This document shows, piece by piece, positions 12,512 through 24,600 of a stretch of DNA of 64,000 nt. The notes below the pieces were generated by a model that worked only from the letters and a program-made list of their open reading frames with translations, made no database searches and was not told where the DNA came from. The DNA comes from Brachypodius melanocephalos (lineage: Eukaryota; Chordata; Aves; Passeriformes; Pycnonotidae): positions 5,090,029 to 5,154,028 of the forward strand of contig VZSR01003371.1 in the NCBI GenBank assembly GCA_013398615.1, in the 5' to 3' direction. The stretch's first letter is position 1. The number at the start of each line of letters is the position of its first letter. The translations under genes and the position numbers were made by a program.

Positions 12512-14439
12512 GTAGAAATCAGGTAATCCATTTGCCTAGACCATTCCCAATGCTGTCTGTCTCAATCATTCTGCCAAATTCACAGTCATAGAGACTCTAC
12601 AATACTCTTTGTTAATCTTCATTTCATCTGAAATGTGAGAAAATAAGGGCGAGCCTCTTAAAAGCAGAACTGGATACAAAAGAGGTTTTTCTAACTTGAA
12701 AAAATATTGTTTGATCTTCTCTTCATATTGTCAGGTATTCTTTACACTTCAGACCCACAATGTCTAGTGTTTGGGTCCCAGTTTTAACCAGCTCAGGCGA
12801 GTCTGTACTGGCTTTTACAAAAGATGAGCAATCTCTATTATAGTTCCAGGTATGAAAGGCTTTTTTTACTGAGATCACACCGTAATAAATTTCCTGGTGT
12901 CTGTTCTAGCAGATTTTTAGTGACCTTAAAAGACGGGGAAGAAAAAAAAAAGATAGAATCCCAACTACAAAATCTTGAAGCAATTTCTTTAAAACAGAGG
13001 TCTGTCTCAGATTATAGGAAGGTCCCACTGTGGTTTTCCACAAACTGCTACAGAAAGGCTTAAAATAGTGGATTGGGCAGTAGTCAGCAGGGACATCCTG
13101 GATCAGAGCTAATGCACATCCATGCAAGATATTTTTTAACATGTAAGCCAGCATCAGATGCTTCAGAGAAAATTCATACAGCTGTGGGATAATCTGCCTG
13201 CCAGGACAATTTCATCCTAAATCTTTATACTGAAACACTTAAACCCTGAAGAATGAGGTCTGATAATATTTCCAAGCCTCTAGTTTTGTTAGCTTTGGAA
13301 TTATAGTTCACTCTGCACTTGCTATCAATAAAAAATGTCCAATTCCTACTTGAACCTTGCTAAATCCTTGGCTTCAAAGAGGCTCAGTTTCAACAGTCTA
13401 CCTAGATTTTGTCAAAAAAGGTAAGGAGAAAGAAAAAATTTTGCAAGTGCCTTAGGTATCAGAACCAGCTCCAAGAGAATACAACATTGAGGAAGATAAA
13501 GAAGTATACCTTCAAAAGGTCAGAGAGCAAACATCTGAAACAGCTGCAGAAAAACCATCTCTCACTCCAGGTTTAAGATAACTGGAAGAAGAAGAAAATA
13601 ATTTTGAAGGATACCTGCTTCCCCCATGCAAAATGAGGTTCTCACTGGTAAATATGCTAATCTGAAGCTGTTTAATATCACTTTTTCAACATATGTTGGC
13701 TACATTTGCAAATAGTAACTCCAGGAAATGGTTGAGGTGGATGCAAAGGTACTTGGAAATACTTTATAAAGCACTGTAGCTTTCCTGCAGGCAGTGGAAC
13801 TCTGCCAGCTGCACAAGATGAAGATCTGGCCTAGTCATTAAAGGTTTCAGATCTTCAAGGAAAGAGGTAGGCATGTGTTCAGAGTTGAGCTCCCTGACCT
13901 AAAAACCCAAGGAGAGAGTAGCAGGATGGAGCAGCACATCTGAAAATCCCCTGGATAACTGTAGGTCATAGCTCAGAGAGGCTCTGACAATCACACCTGG
14001 TTCTTTCAAAGAAGAAATTGCTCATATTTCTAGAGGGTGTACTGGAAAAGGGATCTTAATTTTGCTTGTGTTTTTGGGAGGCAGCAAAGGGCAGTGCTGA
14101 TGAGATATGGGAGCCCTGCTTCTGCTGAAGTTGTGAAATGGGCCCTGAATGTCTGTGTAAGGCAGAAGCTGGTTTAAGGTAGTGAAAATCAGGGCATTAA
14201 CTTTAGATTAAAATATATACAATCATGCATTTCCCGTTCTACAGAGATATTTCTGGGCAAAACTGCAGAATAACACTACAAGAGATCACCTCACGTGAGG
14301 GCAATGCCCCACCTAGTCCTATCAGTGCCTGAGAGAAAGCAAACACAACATACGTAGGTCAAGTATTTCCACGATGTATCCCCCAAAAGTGCAGTCATCC
14401 AGGGATTTACCAAGGTGGAAGAACATTGTATTTAATAAC

Positions 14440-14870
14440 TGTTCGTGGACTCTTCCTCCTTGAAAATGCCTTTTTGAACTCATTTATAATTTTGGCCTCC
14501 ACATCACCCCTAGCACTGATTTTCACAATTCCACTGGGTGAAAAATTAGTGCTTTGCTAGAACTTATTTTTAAACCTGATAATTTGACTGGGTGCCCTTG
14601 ACTTTTTGGGTTGTATTCACCTTCTCCACACCTTTGAGGATTTTATGTGTCTTCATGGCCCTCAGCCATCTCACTTCCAAGCTGAGGGTTCACAGCCTAC
14701 ACATGAAAATTGTTCCATTCTTCTCTGTCCTTTTTGCTTTTCTTTGTGCCAGTTCTCCTACATATTTCTGAACATGAGGATGACTAGGATTGCACTTTAT
14801 ATCCAAAATAGAAAAGGACCCGTTAGTGTGTATTTATTCTCTCTTCTCCCCAGAAAAGTGCATTTTAAAA
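14440..14870 (-). mobile_element. Ancient CR1-like LINE remnant, antisense
   Basis: The plus strand matches, in order, the antisense consensus of the old amniote CR1 lineages seen in reptiles and birds: 'tttgaactcatttataattttggcctccac', a middle part around 'ttaaacctgataatttgactgggtgcccttg', then 'cttctccacacctttgaggattttatg', 'cctcagccatctcacttccaagctgag', a block ending 'gttccattcttctctgtccttttt', and 'gattgcac'. The copy is strongly diverged from the young avian CR1 in this window and probably predates birds. I matched it from memory of the consensus, so the exact subfamily and ends are uncertain. Two small frames crossing it (14606-14878 and 14797-15003) are by-products. Confidence 0.65.
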
Positions 14871-15964
14871 GAAGATAATACAAGATTTGCCAAGATCTCT
14901 GAAAAGCCTCATTGATTTTATTGTTTCTTCTCACAGTAAACCAGTTTTGCAGGACTATTTCCTTAGATCCTATAGACTTGGCTCTTTTTCCAATAAACTT
15001 CAAAGCTAAGTTCTCGCTTACTTTAGCAGGCCCTTTGCTTCAGCACTTGAGTTACATAATTGTTAATCCAAAACATCCTGCCTCAGTGATGCCAAGCACT
15101 TTAAAATTAAAATACACCAAAACTTGGAAAGTTATACGAGTCACCCCCAAAATAGCCATGCTGCCATTTTCCAGCAGATACAAGTTAGTGCTGCAGTGAC
15201 TGCTTGGTGTGTCTCTGGATAATCCCTTGCTCTGGGAGGTGTGAACACTCATCCTGGGCTCTGCAGCAGGCGCCAGAGCTGACTGCAACACGAGCTCCAG
15301 CTCCCAGGAAGCCAGCTTTCTGGAGTCATTGCTGGGGCAGGGCTAGCCAGGAAAGTTATTTCACAGAGGCACAGATTTCACAGCATTTCTTCACCCACCA
15401 CCGCTGAAGATCACTTTCACTGATTCAGTTCATTCACAGCCTACCCTGTTTCTCCTTGTGTTGTTTCTTTTGATTTCAGGGTGTGAAGGGTCGCACTCTG
15501 GGTGTGTGACCCATGACCTTGCTACTCTTGTGCTGATCCACCTGTCCTCCTCCCTGCCTGCATCCTGCTAGGAGTCACATGGGTTGCTCTGGGTAGACTA
15601 ATTTGTTGTTTTGGGAGGCACTGAGGAAGGACCAGCCTCCCCAGGAGGTGTTCTGAAAGTGTGGACACAGCAATGTCCTTTGCCAAAGACCTTATAGCTG
15701 ATGTAGAGTGGCAAAAATGATTCACACAACAAAAGTTTTGAAGTATCAACAGTTTTCACATGGCAGAAAGGATGTCCTGGTTCATTTTATATGCCCAGTC
15801 TTAGGGACCATGAGGTGAATCCTGGGGGATACTTAGAAGAATGTCACTGTTCAGAATAATAATTAAGAATGAATGACTGGATTTTTACCACCAGCAAGTA
15901 GAATTGCCATGTCCAACACACTTGGTAAAAGGCAACCTTCAATTCATACAGGATTAGACCTGTT
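14871..15964. other. Non-coding stretch, nothing recognised
   Basis: Only short frames are present, overlapping on both strands (14912-15199 plus against 15052-15291 minus). I see no gene, RNA or repeat here. Confidence 0.4.
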
Positions 15965-16074
15965 TAATCCATTAATCTTCACAACATGTTGAAGCAGCTG
16001 GGTTTTATCATCCTTGTTTTGCAGAAGCGAAGAACTCAGGCAGCAAAGTAGGATGATTTGTCTTTTGCCACAGA
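15965..16074 (-). mobile_element. MIR-like SINE remnant, antisense
   Basis: The plus strand has the ordered landmarks of an antisense MIR-type element: 'ttaatcttcacaacatgttg', then 'ggttttatcatccttgttttgcagaagcgaagaactcaggcagc', then 'gatttgtcttttgccacaga'. These correspond to the well known 'cctcacaacaacc', 'attatccccattttacaga', 'aactgaggca' and 'tgacttgcccaaggtcacac' blocks. It is heavily diverged, as expected of MIR-type elements in birds. Confidence 0.55.
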
Positions 16075-19000
16075 GGTTTTCTCCTTTTGTTCCTCTTAGT
16101 GATGTTAAAGATCCTACTTTTCTACAATGAAGGATTTAACTGGAAGTTAACTGAAAGAAGAGTTGCCTTTGGATCAGTTCAGGTTCACCAAAGAAGGATT
16201 TGAACTACAGGTTGCCCTGGAATGACTCTTGCTGCACCTCTCACATGACAGTCTGTTCTCACGCTCACACCCTTGTTTCATGTCTTTCAGGCAGATTCAA
16301 GTCTCTCCAAATAATTCCTGGATTAAAAGTGCAGGCTCATGCTCATCCAGTGCTCAACACCTCTTGTTTCTTCTGCTGGAGGAATGAAGCTCAATAAACT
16401 GCATAACATGCTGAGCTCAATAAGCTGAGTAACAACTCAGCATTACCCAAAAATAGGCCAGGTGTGAAGAGAACCAGAATTCCCTGAAGCTAAACTGCAT
16501 GTTCATGCAATGGAACACCTTTCTTTATCACATCCAGTGCTGCAGGGGCTTTTTTAAGAGAACTTTTGTTTTCAGAAAATGATAGATCAAATCAATAACA
16601 GCATTCAACATGGATCATGGTAACAAGGAACTGGTGGAAGTTTATGGCCACTCAATCCACTTAACTCTGCCAAAGCAATAAACCAACACTGGGGTTATAA
16701 ATTATTGAGCTGAGTCTGCAGTTTTAAAATGTTATCCAAAATCAACTGCCTCCCCCCATTAGACCATTAGTTGTCAACAACTTTGTTAAAGAATAAGCCA
16801 GTGGTTCACATCTGCTTGGGAGCACAGTCAGGCTTGAGCTGTTTCCCTGGCTACCCAAGCTGAATCCACCACGTCTGTTATCATTAACGTGAATGTGGGC
16901 AGGAAAGCAAAAAACTATGCTGGAAATGAAATCGAGCTCTCCTCCCACTGCCCGAAGCACATAAATCTTCTCAGTTAATGGTGCCACAGAATAGGTCTGA
17001 TTGACTGCATTGGGGGTCAGGGATGCACCAGGAATGTGAGGTCAAGCCCCGTGTACCACTGACCTTTGGGAGGAGGTGTGTGTGTCACTGCAGCCCCCCC
17101 AAAGCTGCTGCTCAGTGCCCATCCAAAGCCATTAGTATCTATCTCCATGCAGCGCTGACAGCCCCTGCAGACCCTCTGCTTTTCTCCGTTGCCATGTGAG
17201 CAGCTGTGGGAGGAGCTGGGCTCTTCAGAAGGCCCAGAAGTATGGGAAACTCAGCTGGGGTCAGTGGTCACAGGTCATCAGTGGGAAGGTGGCTCCTATC
17301 TGAGGTCAGCTCCATCTTTTCTCTCCATGGGACAGAGACACTGCATGTAAGGGGGAAGATGAACCTGTGAAATATGGCCCAGGAGAAGAGTAAGAGAATA
17401 GCTGGGGCATACCAGCCTTGGGGGAGGGGTTCACAACAAAGTTTGGCTCACAGCAGACACTGCCTGGTGTCCTGGGCACATCCCTGGTGTGCCAATGTGC
17501 TGCCTTGTCTGGGTGCAGCTTGGCACTGTGCTTGGCAGTGTAGCGGTGGTGGGGTATTTTGTGCTGCGGTGGGGGTGGACACTGCAACAGCCTGATGTCA
17601 ACCCACTTCACCTTTTCACGTTAAAACTAGCAAATAAATACAACCAGCAAGGCTGACAGAACTTGTTTTCTTCTCACACCAGTTTTATGCTGTTGGGTCT
17701 CCGAGGACATCAGCGACGTATCTCCTGGATCTGCAACAGCAACTGCATCTACAACAAGCATTTTGCACTCACTGTTTCATCATTTGACAGCACTGTTGCC
17801 CCAGACAAGAGGCCATTGATTTGCACTCCTGTAGCTGAGCAGAAGTGGTAGATGGCCAGGCTGCTGTTTATAGCAGCACCAAGAGCCCAGCTATGTGATT
17901 CACAAAGCAGTGGTACTCCTGGACAGCAAGAAATTAGACTGGGAACAGAAAGAAAACTTATTTAAAGCTGTTCTCAGCTATACTCTTCCTAATGTAGTTT
18001 CTTTTGGCTCCTGGTAGCTTTTCCACTGGTGTCCAAGCAGATGACTCTGGCTGTCTGGATTCACCTTTTCTGTCAAGGGTATCATGAAGGCAGCTAATCC
18101 ATAAAGAAACTTAGGAAGAACTAAATTTGATTACTAGAACACAATGTCACACAAGTATTCTTGCCTGGTTTTTAGCACTAATCTCCACATTTTCAAGACA
18201 GGACACAGTACATCAGTGCCACAGCAGAGCCACCTTACCCAGAGATGGGAAAGCAGGGACCAGCAGACCTCACACAGAGATGGGAAAGTACAGACCAGGA
18301 GATGTCCAAACAGCTTTTTTCCTTGCTCTCACCACCATGTTACACATGTAAAATACAAGCAGACATAAAACCTTCACATTAACATCACTCAAAGCCCAGC
18401 TCTACCCTCACACTGCTCTTTCCTCTGGAGCACATCCCATCCTCCTGTGTGCAGTTATTTATATTTCTTCATGCTGTCCTTTCCAGGAGGCTGTTCTACT
18501 TAACACACCCCCCCCAGCAGAGCATTCCCAGCAGGACCTCTCTGCAGCAACACTGCTTTTAACCTGCCATCATAATGACCATAATTTACAGCCATTGTAT
18601 TTCTACCCCCCTCAATGTAAAACATTAACCTTGGGCCCACTATTGACTGCAGAAGGCACCTGCTGCAATCATATGGGAAATACTGGGCATTATTTGGCTC
18701 TTCAGGAGATGGAAGCGTACAGAGGTCCATGCGGTGTTGTTTAGAGGAAGAGCAGAAAATGTCTGTTCACAGCCATTTTTAAAACCAGCCTTTAAATTGA
18801 GCTTTCATAACTTGTGCTTCCAAAGGTTGGTTCACTAAAGCACTAAATCTTTTCCACAGCCATAGGATTCAGAAAGCACTGAAGTTTCCTTGATGATCAA
18901 CCTTGTTAGCTTGAAGGACCTATTCTTTCAGAGTCCTCATTGTGTGGCAAGAAGAAAGAAGAAATGAGTTCTTGGAAGTAAAACCCCTCCTTCTGTTCAG

Positions 19001-19802
19001 GTTTGGATAAAAAAAGGGTCACTGCCCCTGAAGGCTTGCCTCTCTCTTTTCCTTTTCTTAGACCACATCAATAGAAGAGTAACACCAGCCCATAAGCTGA
19101 ATACATCAGGTTCTGATCATACACCAAAGCTTTTGCAACAGATGAAACTCATATTTGCTGTCACATGCACAAGGTGTCACATACACATTAATGCTACATG
19201 GGACTGAATGGAAAGGTTCTTGTCATTTTGTGGTGTGTATCTCCCATTGCAGAATCCTAAACACCACTCTGCCCTGGGAAGGAAAATCTGAGAATGTTTT
19301 GAACTTTTTTTAACCTGCAAATTGAAGTGCCTTGATAGGATTAGTAGGTACCGATGGAAGAACTAGCAAGTGAGAATCCTGAAAAATATCTCCTTTTCCT
19401 TTGTCTTCAAAAGCCTTAACAAGCCTCTCTCTCCCTGCTTTTATCTCACCCAAACTTACTTGGGAGCAAAATCCCTCCCATCAAGTCATCCATGAGTTCC
19501 AGACTTTCAATTTTTTGGTGTTTTGAAACACCTACCATGCATAAAAGCGAGGTTAATCTAACTGGCTCATCCTCCTTTCCTTCCCTGTACAGCTCACAGC
19601 GGCAGACTGGAGGCATCCCACAACAACATCCTTCATGTGAGTGCATCCAGCAGCTTGAGTATAGGGACTCCCATCCCTATTAATTGCACTTGGGGGCATT
19701 TAAATATCCCATGATGGTCCTGTTTGAAAAGCCAAAGAGTTTATGGTCAAAGCAGAAAAAAAAATCACGTTGTTCTCTCATGTAATATGGGATGCAATTT
19801 AT
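16075..19802. other. Non-coding stretch, nothing recognised
   Basis: No gene or interspersed repeat recognised. A small tandem duplication at 18241-18298 is listed separately. The segment 17100-17600 is GC-richer and open on both strands (17306-17611 minus, 17374-17595 plus), without any family resemblance. Confidence 0.4.
18241..18298 (+). repeat. Imperfect 35-bp tandem duplication
   Basis: The 23-base block AGAGATGGGAAAGCAGGGAC-CAG at 18241 recurs at 18276 with three or four changes, giving a period of 35 bases and two copies. Confidence 0.6.
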
Positions 19803-20440
19803 TCCACATATTTAGAGATGGAAGAGACATTAAATATTATCCAGTTCCAACCTCCTTGCCATGGTCAGGAACACCTTTCACTGTACCAAATTGTTCAAAG
19901 CCCCACCCAACCTGGTCCTGAACATCTCCAGGGACGGAACATCCAAAACTTCTCGGGGCAGCCTGTGCCTCTGCCTCACCACACTCACAGTAAAGAAAAA
20001 CCATCTTTCAATTTAAAGCCATTCCCCCTTGTCCTATCAACATACACTCTTGTAAGGTCCCTCTTCATTTCCCTTGTAGCCCTTTAGGTGCTGGCAGATT
20101 GCTCTAAGGTCTCCCTGAAGCTCTCTTCTCTCTTCTCTCTTCTCTCTTCTCTCTTCTCTCTTCTCTCTTCTCTCTTCTCTCTTCTCTCTTCTCTCTTCTC
20201 TCTTCTCTCTTCTCTCTTCTCTCTTCTCTCTTCTCTCTTCTCTCTTCTCTCTTCTCCCCTCCCTTCAGCCTATTTTCACTGGAGAGGTGCTACAGCCCTC
20301 TGAGCATCCCTGTGGCATCTTCTGGACTCACTTTAGCAGGTCTATGTCCTTCTTATGCTGGGGATCCCAGAGCTGGATGCAGCTCTGCAGCTGGGTTTTC
20401 ACCAGAGAGGAGGAGCAGAATCCCCTCCTTCATGTGGTCT
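19803..20440 (-). mobile_element. CR1 LINE copy, antisense, with heptamer insert
   Basis: The plus strand is the reverse complement of the CR1 3' region. It runs from 'agatggaagagacattaaat' and 'ccagttccaacctccttgcc', through 'cctcaccacactcacagtaa' and 'aagccattcccccttgtcct', to 'gaggtgctacagccctctga' and 'ggatcccagagctggatgca'. The copy is interrupted at 20121-20256 by a pure seven-base repeat. Without that run it is about 500 bases long. The frames at 19743-20087 and 20312-20539 are shadows of the element. Confidence 0.88.
20121..20256 (+). repeat. (CTCTCTT)n microsatellite, about 19 copies
   Basis: 136 bases of uninterrupted seven-base repeat, CTCTCTT. It sits where antisense CR1 normally reads 'cttctcttctccaggctg', so it most likely grew out of that pyrimidine-rich CR1 motif. 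It creates an artificial frame (20088-20303) coding a seven-residue Leu/Ser/Phe repeat, because seven codons equal three repeat units. Confidence 0.95.
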
Positions 20441-21139
20441 CTTGTACCCTCTGCTGAATATATTCAGTTTAATCACAATGTCCCTTGTCCGTTCTTTTTC
20501 TCTTCTGTTTTGCGTCTTGCCAGCTTTATATCACTGTAAAGTGTTTGGTTGGTTTTTTTTGTTTTGTTTGGGTTTTTTTTTTTTTTTTTAAATTTTTGTT
20601 TTGTTTTGTTTTGTTGTTGGACAAAAGTGAAGCAAAAGGCATTAAATATATTTGCCTTCTCTAGGTCATCTGTACCACTCCTGTTTCTCATTAGATAATG
20701 GGCTTATGCCTGCTGCTGTCTTTCTCTTACTTTACTGTATTTATAGCACCTTTCTCCTTGTATCCTAACACTCCACACTGATTGTAATTCATTTAGCACA
20801 GAAACCTTTGTGCCCTACATGCTTATTTTATTCCTTGATCTCATCCTCAGTAATGTGACCTCATTGTCCTTTTTAAAATGATTCTTCTGGGACTCTCCTA
20901 TCCTTAGTCTACCCTCTGGCTATCCACAGAGGGTAGAGGTGGATCTTCTATTGTGAGCAATGTTCCCTGGCTCAGATTCTTTCTGCCCATGAGGGCAGCT
21001 CCTCACCCCTGGCCCTGCTGGGAAAACCTTGTCAAGATGCGGGATCTCACTCCAACAGCAAGGCTTTATCCAGCGCACAGCACTTAAGCTGTTCCAAATC
21101 CTTCCAGCACCCACAGGGAAGGGATGTGCCCCATATAGA
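20441..21139. other. Spacer between two opposed CR1 copies
   Basis: This spacer starts with a T-rich tract (listed separately) and continues with unique-looking sequence. The frame at 20920-21186 on the minus strand shows no family resemblance. No gene is seen. Confidence 0.4.
20551..20620 (+). repeat. T-rich / TTTTG low-complexity tract
   Basis: Runs of T broken by single G residues, including a T run of 17 bases and three or four TTTTG units. Confidence 0.9.
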
Positions 21140-21684
21140 GGATGAGGACAATGATTGTCCCCTGCACTCAGTACTGGTGAGGTCACACCTTGAATCCTGG
21201 ATTCAGTTTTGAGCCCCTAACAACAAAAAAGATATTGAGGTGCTGGTGTAAGTCCAGAGAAGGGAGATAGAGGGGGGAATGGTCTGGAGCACAAATTTTA
21301 CAAGAGGGTGAGGGAACTGGAGGTGTTTAGCCTGGAGAAAAGAAGGCTCAGGAATTGATCATCCCCCTACAACTCCCTGAAAGGAGGTTGTGGTGAGGTG
21401 GGGCTCAGGCTCTTCTACATATAAAGTGACAGGACAAAAGCAAATGTCCTCAGGTTACACCAGGGGAAGTTTAGATTGAATATTAGGAAAAATTTCTTCA
21501 CTGCAAGGCTGGTCAGGCATTGGAGTAGGTTGCCTAGGGCATCACCATCCCTGGAAGTGTTCAAATATATGTGGATGTGGCAGCTGGGGATGTGGTTTAG
21601 TGGTGAACATGGTGGTGTTGTGTTAACAGCTGGACTTGATGAACTTATGGTCTTTTCCAACCTTAATGTTTCTATGATTCTATA
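21140..21684 (+). mobile_element. CR1 LINE copy, sense, intact 3' tail
   Basis: The plus strand follows sense CR1: 'tactggtgaggtcacacctt', 'gtccagagaaggga', 'ggtctggagcacaa', 'tttagcctggagaa', 'aactccctgaaaggaggttg', 'tttagattgaatattaggaa', 'tttcttcactgcaaggctgg', 'ggacttgatgaacttatggt', ending in TTTCTATGATTCTATA. About 545 bases survive, the longest uninterrupted CR1 in this window. It covers the end of the ORF2 region and the 3' UTR. The 124-codon minus frame at 21415-21789 and the plus frame at 21476-21730 are shadows. Confidence 0.92.
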
Positions 21685-24600
21685 TATCAGGGATATGCCA
21701 AAGAAGATCCTCTGTGTCCCATCTTGCTGACATATTGTGACAGCCAAGAATGGGAAATGGTGGGCCTCAATCCCACCAGCAAAGGACAAGGGAGCATCCA
21801 GAGAGAGGTGATCAGGGCATTACAGAGAATCTCTGCTCCTAATCAGTGAGAAAAAGCCACATTTGCCCTCCAGTTTTCATGTCTGATGGATACCTTAATG
21901 TCAGCTAGATACTTGGTTTTCTCCTGGAGCAGAGATGAGCATTTGCCTGTGCAGATCCTCTGCAGCAAAGTTAAAAGGATGCAGGTCTGCCTTGTTCCAC
22001 TCCTCCTCCCCACTCACACAGGAACTAAGACTTCCCAAAACCTCCTCTGTAAAGTCTGCAGGGAGTTAACACAACAACAGGGGCTGTAAAAAATTATGTT
22101 TAAAACTTTAAAATCGATATCCCCTTTGGCAAAATCATCTGACATGGAAAGCCCCATGGTATGGATAACTCAAACAGCACTGGGAGCTTTGTATGTGTTC
22201 AGTCAGTGTGTGCTGCAGAAGGGGGATGTTGGAACAAGAAAGTCTCACCCATATTTGACTTGCTGAAGACATGAGGGGGTTGTAGCCTTACCTGTTCCGT
22301 CCTCAATGCTCAGCAGCTCCCACGCTGAAGTCCCTGCAGTTCTGTTGTACCTAGCAGCAGCTGAAATACCTTAGGTCCCTTTCATGCAACCTCAGTGCAG
22401 GTGGCCCTTTGAAACACTGGTAAGGGAATAATTTAGGAAGAAAAAACAAACCAAAACCAAAAACAAACAAAAAAAACCCCACCAAAAACAAACAAACAAC
22501 CCCCCCCTCCAAAAAACAGATGAAGAACTGGTCACAGCCCCAGTACAAGCAGGACATGAAAAAAAAAGCTGATTGCAGCCCTCTAGGTAGGATGTCAAGG
22601 ACTTTCTCTGTCCAGTTTGAATTTGGTGAAAACTACAGTGATTCTGTTAAAACTTGACTTGGTCTCTCCAGGTAGCTTTCCCCTGCAATACAAGGTGTCA
22701 AATAATTTGCAAAATGCTTGTAATTGCATAGTTACATGCTGGCTGTACTGGCCATGTGTGTTCTTTGGGAAGTACTTCAATCCAAGTGCCTCCTCAAAAC
22801 TTTTCCTTTCTGAGATTGCAAGGACTCAGGACTCAGAAGCTGAGGGAATGGAATGCTATTGTGATTTCACAGGGTGTTCTATTCCAGGGCACCCCAAGGC
22901 AAATAGCTTCAGAGAGCCCTGTGCCTGTCATTATAGACCAGAGTTAATGCAGGGCTGAGAGCAGAAATCAACAACACTCGTGGACTCCTCTTCCAGTCTT
23001 CCTAGATGAAAACTCGATTCTTAAATAGTTTAAAGATGAGTTTTTATAACACTCACTTATCACATATATGTCTGAGTATTGTGGTGTGTTGAAACATCAG
23101 TTTTAATATCACAGCATCACTCTCCTGCTGACATGTCCCTAAATGATCTCAAACCTCTCTTTATCCAGAAAAGGTTGTGGTTTTGTGCCTTAGTTCCTTA
23201 AATTCAGATAAACTCCAAGGAGTTTCCCAAAGTCAGCCTTGAGCCTGGGGGGAGATCAGCAGGGCTGGTTATTTTTCAGCCCACAGCTGATCCAGGCCCT
23301 GGTTGCTGCCTGTCTCACCCAGTGAGACCTTGGCTGAACCAGCCTGGCCCCACCAGCTACCGTATCAGGTTGTGTGAATGCAATCTAAATTCAGCAAGCA
23401 GCCCTAATTAATGCTCCTCATGTTTATTTGACTCACCCAAGATATGCATCGACCTAAGTAGTAAATCTCATCGTTGCATAGAAACTACAGGGATCAGTTC
23501 CTTTCCAAATGTGTCCTGGATAGAGCCCAAGATACCCAATACTGTGGGGAAAACACATATTGAGTGTCAAATAAAAGCAACAGCAGCTCTGCAACAAATG
23601 GCAACTTCCTCTTGGAAGAGTCAAAGATGGCTGTGACTGCTGATGGTTTTAAATGTGCTTTCAGATTATTAATAGAGACAATTTAAAATAGTTCCTCTCA
23701 CTCCAATTCCTGCTTTAACTCATAACCAACTGTTAAACATACTGTGGCTGCTCCTGCTAATACACTCTCTAACAAATCACAGCCATGCATAGGTTTCCTC
23801 TCAGTATTTCCAATTTACTCTTTAATGGGAGACAAATGTGTCTTATTTGCTGCCTGCTTAATGAGTCTGAAAGAATTTCCAGGCATGCAGTGAGATGGTG
23901 CTTATTAGAGCTGCTTGCAAATGTTTTACTTCCTTAAATCTGTGGCCATAGGATATTCACTGGCATCTAGATACTGGACTGGCTGGTGCAACATTAACAT
24001 GTAAATCAGTATATTATGTAAAAGAAATAGAAATTTTGGTAGGACTGTTCCCATTCACACTTGACAAGAGTCAGAAACCAACATATTGAACTGACAAGAT
24101 GTACACGTAAATAGTTGCTTTGCTCATGTAGTTGTAGTATAGTAATTGCTCTCTGACTTCCTATCATAGAAATTCACTGAGTAGCCGATCCTGACAACTT
24201 CACTTCTGTTGAATTTCATGCTCCTGAGGTTTACCGATTATTCCAAGGGACTCTTTGTTTTGGTGGCCATGCAAAGGAAATATACCTCTTTGTAGATTTG
24301 TACATGTATTTTGGGATGGGGTTTTTTTAAATATAATTTTTTTCTGAGTGTGACAACTCCACCAGGATACATTTCCAAGCGCAGACTTCCTGACATAAAT
24401 ATTTATGTCATCACCTGCCTTTCCACCTGCTCCCAGCCACTGGGTCAGAGGTAGGAAGCGTGGATTAAGGGCTGGGGACAAGGGGAAATGCAGCAGGGAG
24501 AGAAGCTGAGCAGGCTGAGCCTGAGGCAAGGGTACTGGGGGCGTGAGAACAGCTGGAGGAGTTGAGGGAGGGCAAGGCATGGAGTCATGGGCAGGGGATT

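Larger units (their letters stand above)
9251..14439. other. Non-coding stretch, two hairpins
   Basis: No gene is recognised in these 5.2 kb. Open frames are short and overlap on opposite strands (for example 9947-10339 and 10041-10361 on the minus strand). Two perfect 10-bp hairpins are listed separately. A segment near 13320-13410 vaguely resembles decayed amniote CR1, but too weakly to call. Confidence 0.4.

Noticed and set aside
13320..13410. Possible ancient CR1 piece ('cttgaaccttgctaaatcct')
   Set aside because: One block resembles old CR1, but the neighbouring blocks do not follow in order.
20088..20303. 71-codon frame coding a Leu/Ser/Phe seven-residue repeat
   Set aside because: It is the translation of the (CTCTCTT)n microsatellite inside a CR1 copy. 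The protein period of seven simply reflects three DNA units.
21415..21789. 124-codon minus-strand frame
   Set aside because: It reads the antisense strand of a sense CR1 copy, so it is a repeat shadow.
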